Part shown: positions 6,007 through 8,173 of the stretch, one piece after another
Numbering within the stretch: position 1 is the first letter of the stretch
How the letters are laid out: every line of letters begins with the position of its first letter
NCBI GenBank assembly: GCA_020630455.1
Contig: JAHDBK010000143.1
Coordinates: 1-8,173 of the forward strand
Direction: 5' to 3'
From: Saprospiraceae bacterium
Lineage (GTDB): Bacteria > Bacteroidota > Bacteroidia > Chitinophagales > Saprospiraceae
Length of the DNA: 8,173 nucleotides
The notes under the pieces: generated by a model
Seen by the model: the letters and a program-made list of their open reading frames with translations, nothing else
Database searches by the model: none
Told to the model about the DNA's origin: nothing
Translations under genes and position numbers: made by a program

Positions 6007-6960
6007 CTATTTACTAATCAAAGCAGGTCTTTGAGTAATTTCGTGGTAGCAGGCTACTCCCTCTGCATAATAGTGCAATACCATGCTTTTTCTAGTAGAC
6101 TCTTTTTGGGTAATGGGATTACCTCCGTGGAGCAAATTAGCATGCCAGATTAATATATCTCCTTTTTTTGCTAGGAATGTTTTCTTTTTTAATTGCTTTT
6201 CAGCAATAATATCTTCAATTTTGTTTTCGTAATTTAAATAGGCATTTTTACCTAATAAAAAACGAGAACCACCATCCTCAAAATCACCCTTTAAGACATA
6301 GGGCAATTTATGGCTCCCTTCATAATAATGCAATACACCACTCCCCTCTTCTATATCCTCTAAAGCAATCCATACCGCAATTAAATAACCCAATGGAAAA
6401 GTAGTCATGTGAATACTATCAGAATGGGTTTTTTGTTGGCTTCCCGTTAAAAAATTAATGCTTTGAAACAATTGAACTGGCTTTCCTAACAACAGCGACA
6501 ATATTTTATCTAAATCTGAATTATAAAGAATATTCTTTATTTTTTGAGATTTTTTAAAAGCAAACATCATTTTATTTGAATTCCTTTGCCAATCCACTTC
6601 ACTTTCACTAATCATTCTTTCTATCTCTTTATTAATAATATTAGTTTCATCAATATTAAAAAAATCAGGAATAATAGCATATCCTTTATCTGACCAGTTG
6701 AGTATTGCATTTTGAGCATTCTTATTTAAAGATTGGTACACATTATTACTAGGCAATAATTCTTTAGAATCTTGTTCATCCAACCAAGGTTTTTCAGCTT
6801 TTATATTTTTAAAATCAAAGCTATTAACGGCTTCAAAGTATTTTTTTTCTATACCTAATTTATCATATTGCTGGGCAATATGATTTAATTCTTTTTTATG
6901 AAAAAAATTATAAATTGAATATGCAGGTTTAAACCTTCTGAACCAGTCTTTTATACTCAT
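6007..6960 (-). CDS. Phytanoyl-CoA dioxygenase (PhyH) family oxygenase
   Basis: This 317-residue protein is a soluble Fe(II)/2-oxoglutarate-dependent oxygenase of the PhyH family, which hydroxylates small molecules using O2 while converting 2-oxoglutarate to succinate. The iron triad is visible: H179-S-D181 and the distal H278 (in ANLLHGG). R290, 12 residues on, is the expected 2-oxoglutarate carboxylate ligand. Between them lie W197-I-A-L-E-D-I and G215-S-H217, the 'W.aL.D...G.l...GSH' pattern of the family. KKGDILIWH (265-273) is the strand leading to the second histidine. The N-terminal 90 residues are a charged helical extension with no signal peptide, so it is probably cytoplasmic. It starts 52 bases after the aldo/keto reductase stop with no promoter seen between them, suggesting co-transcription. 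All ligands are intact. PhyH substrates cannot be predicted from sequence; nothing nearby indicates one. Confidence 0.92.
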   Translation of the reverse strand: MSIKDWFRRFKPAYSIYNFFHKKELNHIAQQYDKLGIEKKYFEAVNSFDFKNIKAEKPWLDEQDSKELLPSNNVYQSLNKNAQNAILNWSDKGYAIIPDFFNIDETNIINKEIERMISESEVDWQRNSNKMMFAFKKSQKIKNILYNSDLDKILSLLLGKPVQLFQSINFLTGSQQKTHSDSIHMTTFPLGYLIAVWIALEDIEEGSGVLHYYEGSHKLPYVLKGDFEDGGSRFLLGKNAYLNYENKIEDIIAEKQLKKKTFLAKKGDILIWHANLLHGGNPITQKESTRKSMVLHYYAEGVACYHEITQRPALISK

Positions 6961-6992
6961 TAATTTACTATAAATTTTATTCTACTATGTTC

Positions 6993-7009
6993 TTAATACT
7001 AAGTATTAA
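6993..7009. repeat. 17-base palindrome between reductase and oxygenase genes
   Basis: TTAATACT (6993-7000) and AGTATTAA (7002-7009) are exact reverse complements around a single A. It begins a few bases after the reductase stop codon on the transcribed strand. It has no following T-run, so it is more likely an RNA 3'-end or stabilising hairpin, or an operator, than a full terminator. Confidence 0.45.
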
Positions 7010-7012
7010 TTA

Positions 7013-8053
7013 TTACGGAGCTGGATTTGAAATTTCTTTATGAACTTTTTCTATTTTTTGAATGATTTCATCATCCAAATCTATATTTATACTATTGATA
7101 TTTTCTTTGAGCTGTACCAAATTTGTTGCTCCTACAATATTTGCTGTAATAAAAGGTCTAGAATTTATAAATGCTAAAGACATCTGAGCTAAAGAGAGTC
7201 CATGTTCTTCAGCTATGTCTAAATACCTTTGTACTGCTTCCCAACTTTGAGGAGATGAATACCTCACATATTTATCAAAGACATTCAATCTACTTTTAGA
7301 ATCATCCATTTTTTTATGGTATTTCCCTGATAATACACCAAATGCCATTGGAGAATAGGCCATTAAGCCCATTTTTTCTCTAATTGAAATCTCTGCACTC
7401 CCTACTTCAAAACTTCTATTGAGTAAATTATAAGGATTTTGAATACTAACACTTCTTGGTAAATTGTGTTTTTCAGCTAAATGAATAAACCTCATCATGC
7501 CCCAAGCAGTTTCATTCGAAATACCCAAATGCCTTATTTTACCTTCTTTTATCAAGTCATCAAATGTATGTAATATTTCTAGAAAGTTATCTTCCCATTC
7601 ATCATTTTCATCATGAACATATCCTAATGTACTAAAAAAATTGGCTTTTCTTTCTGGCCAGTGCAGTTGATATAAATCAACATAATCTGTTTGTAGCCTT
7701 GTTAAAGAACGTTCCAAAGCTAAATGTATAGACTCTTTTTTAAAATTTAAAGGATTGCGAATAAATTTTAAATTGGCAGATGGTCCTGCTATTTTAGAAG
7801 CTAAAATATACTTATCTCTATTTTTACGGCTATTAATCCAAGTGCCTATTATTTTTTCAGTACTTCCATGGGTTTCAGCTCTTGCAGGGACAGAATACAA
7901 TTCGGCAGTATCAATAAAATTCACCCCATTATCTAAAGCAAAATCTAACTGTTCATGTCCCTCTTTTTCTGTATTTTGCTCTCCAAATGTCATAGTACCT
8001 AAACAAATCTTACTTACTTTTAATCCTGTTTTCCCTAAATTCGAGTATTTCAT
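7013..8053 (-). CDS. tas: Tas-type NADP(H)-dependent aldo/keto reductase
   Basis: This 346-residue cytoplasmic enzyme reduces carbonyl compounds to alcohols with NADPH. It matches E. coli Tas in length and along its whole sequence as I recall it: LGTMTFGEQN near the start, the RLQTDYVDLYQLHWP segment, GISNETAWGMMR, SIQNPYNLLNRSFEVG and a C-terminus ending NPAP (PAP in Tas). The aldo/keto reductase tetrad is complete: D48, Y53, K87 and H131. The region VGATNLVQLKENI (307-319) fits the C-terminal cofactor-binding part of the barrel. No signal peptide is present. The start is fixed by alignment of MKYSNLGKTGLKVS with the family N-terminus. It is the first gene of the visible minus-strand run, with a possible promoter at 8084-8112, and is followed at 52 bases by the oxygenase gene. 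Tas was named for suppressing tyrosine auxotrophy in starved E. coli; the true substrate is unclear here. Confidence 0.95.
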   Translation of the reverse strand: MKYSNLGKTGLKVSKICLGTMTFGEQNTEKEGHEQLDFALDNGVNFIDTAELYSVPARAETHGSTEKIIGTWINSRKNRDKYILASKIAGPSANLKFIRNPLNFKKESIHLALERSLTRLQTDYVDLYQLHWPERKANFFSTLGYVHDENDEWEDNFLEILHTFDDLIKEGKIRHLGISNETAWGMMRFIHLAEKHNLPRSVSIQNPYNLLNRSFEVGSAEISIREKMGLMAYSPMAFGVLSGKYHKKMDDSKSRLNVFDKYVRYSSPQSWEAVQRYLDIAEEHGLSLAQMSLAFINSRPFITANIVGATNLVQLKENINSINIDLDDEIIQKIEKVHKEISNPAP

Positions 8054-8083
8054 ATTTTATTATGGAAATTTTAAACTTTATAA

Positions 8084-8112
8084 AAAATATATTATATAAG
8101 ACCTTATTACAA
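8084..8112 (-). promoter_or_regulatory. Possible promoter of the reductase gene
   Basis: On the minus strand TATATTTT (8091-8084) matches the -7 consensus TAnnTTTG at all but the last position, and TTG (8112-8110) lies 18 bases upstream. Transcription would start about 25 bases before the reductase ATG. One arm of a spaced inverted repeat (8099-8110) falls in the promoter spacer. Confidence 0.35.
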
Positions 8113-8166
8113 AAAATTGATTATAGCTAAATTCTCTTTTATAAAAAAAATTTCGTAATAACGTCT
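8099..8166. repeat. Spaced inverted repeat upstream of the reductase gene
   Basis: AGACCTTATTAC (8099-8110) and GTAATAACGTCT (8155-8166) are reverse complements at 11 of 12 positions, with 44 bases between. The centres are about 56 bases apart, a little over five helical turns. They could be two sites for one regulator flanking the start region, or a long-loop attenuator stem. No transposase is near, so an insertion-sequence end is unlikely. Confidence 0.35.
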
Positions 8167-8173
8167 ATACTTA

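Noticed and set aside
7755..8099. Plus-strand open frame of 114 codons
   Set aside because: Antisense to the aldo/keto reductase, whose whole length aligns with Tas; the plus-strand translation has no coherent domain.
8099..8166. Inverted repeat considered as an insertion-sequence end pair
   Set aside because: Only 44 bases separate the arms, with no transposase frame or target duplication.

Overview
This 8.2 kb window is strongly AT-rich. Every gene I can support lies on the minus strand, so transcription runs from high to low coordinates. It looks like a chromosomal stretch of a Bacteroidota organism (Cytophagales/Flavobacteriia-like; I cannot name a genus). The reasons are the low GC content, start codons without Shine-Dalgarno sequences but with A-rich leaders, several matches to the Bacteroidota promoter signature (TTG, 17-23 bases, TAnnTTTG), and tandem exported thioredoxins of a type common in that phylum.

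In the order of transcription: (1) a Tas-type aldo/keto reductase (7013-8053), complete and the best identified gene; (2) 52 bases later, a phytanoyl-CoA dioxygenase (PhyH) family Fe(II)/2-oxoglutarate oxygenase (6007-6960) with its metal and co-substrate ligands intact; (3) after a 146-base gap holding a direct repeat, a 1276-residue protein (2030-5860) built like a long Upf1/DNA2-type superfamily 1 helicase with a Vsr-like C-terminal domain; (4) two tandem, paralogous, exported thioredoxin-fold proteins with CGWC (1419-1967) and CSWC (727-1296) active sites, apparently one operon starting at a TAAATTTG box (2008-2015) and ending at a strong intrinsic terminator (653-691); (5) a 460-base spacer carrying a good promoter match (502-532); (6) a 59-residue single-pass membrane protein (87-266), followed by a perfect 15-bp hairpin terminator (23-55).

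The most unusual item is the large helicase-like protein. The nucleotide-binding half is recognisable, with Q-motif and Walker A intact, and the overall architecture is clear. However, the residues expected to couple ATP hydrolysis to movement in motifs II, IV, V and VI are substituted one after another (DE to DD, the motif IV arginine lost, QGxE to LNDH, TRAR to SKVK). The C-terminal Vsr-like nuclease domain also lacks its expected acidic catalytic residues. The frame is open for its full length, so this looks like a maintained pseudo-helicase rather than a decaying gene. A role as a nucleotide-gated sensor or scaffold, for example in defence, is possible but is my inference only.

The genes do not form one obvious pathway. 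The reductase and oxygenase may be co-transcribed. The two thioredoxins are clearly a unit acting in the periplasm. No tRNA, rRNA, CRISPR array, transposase or integrase was seen.
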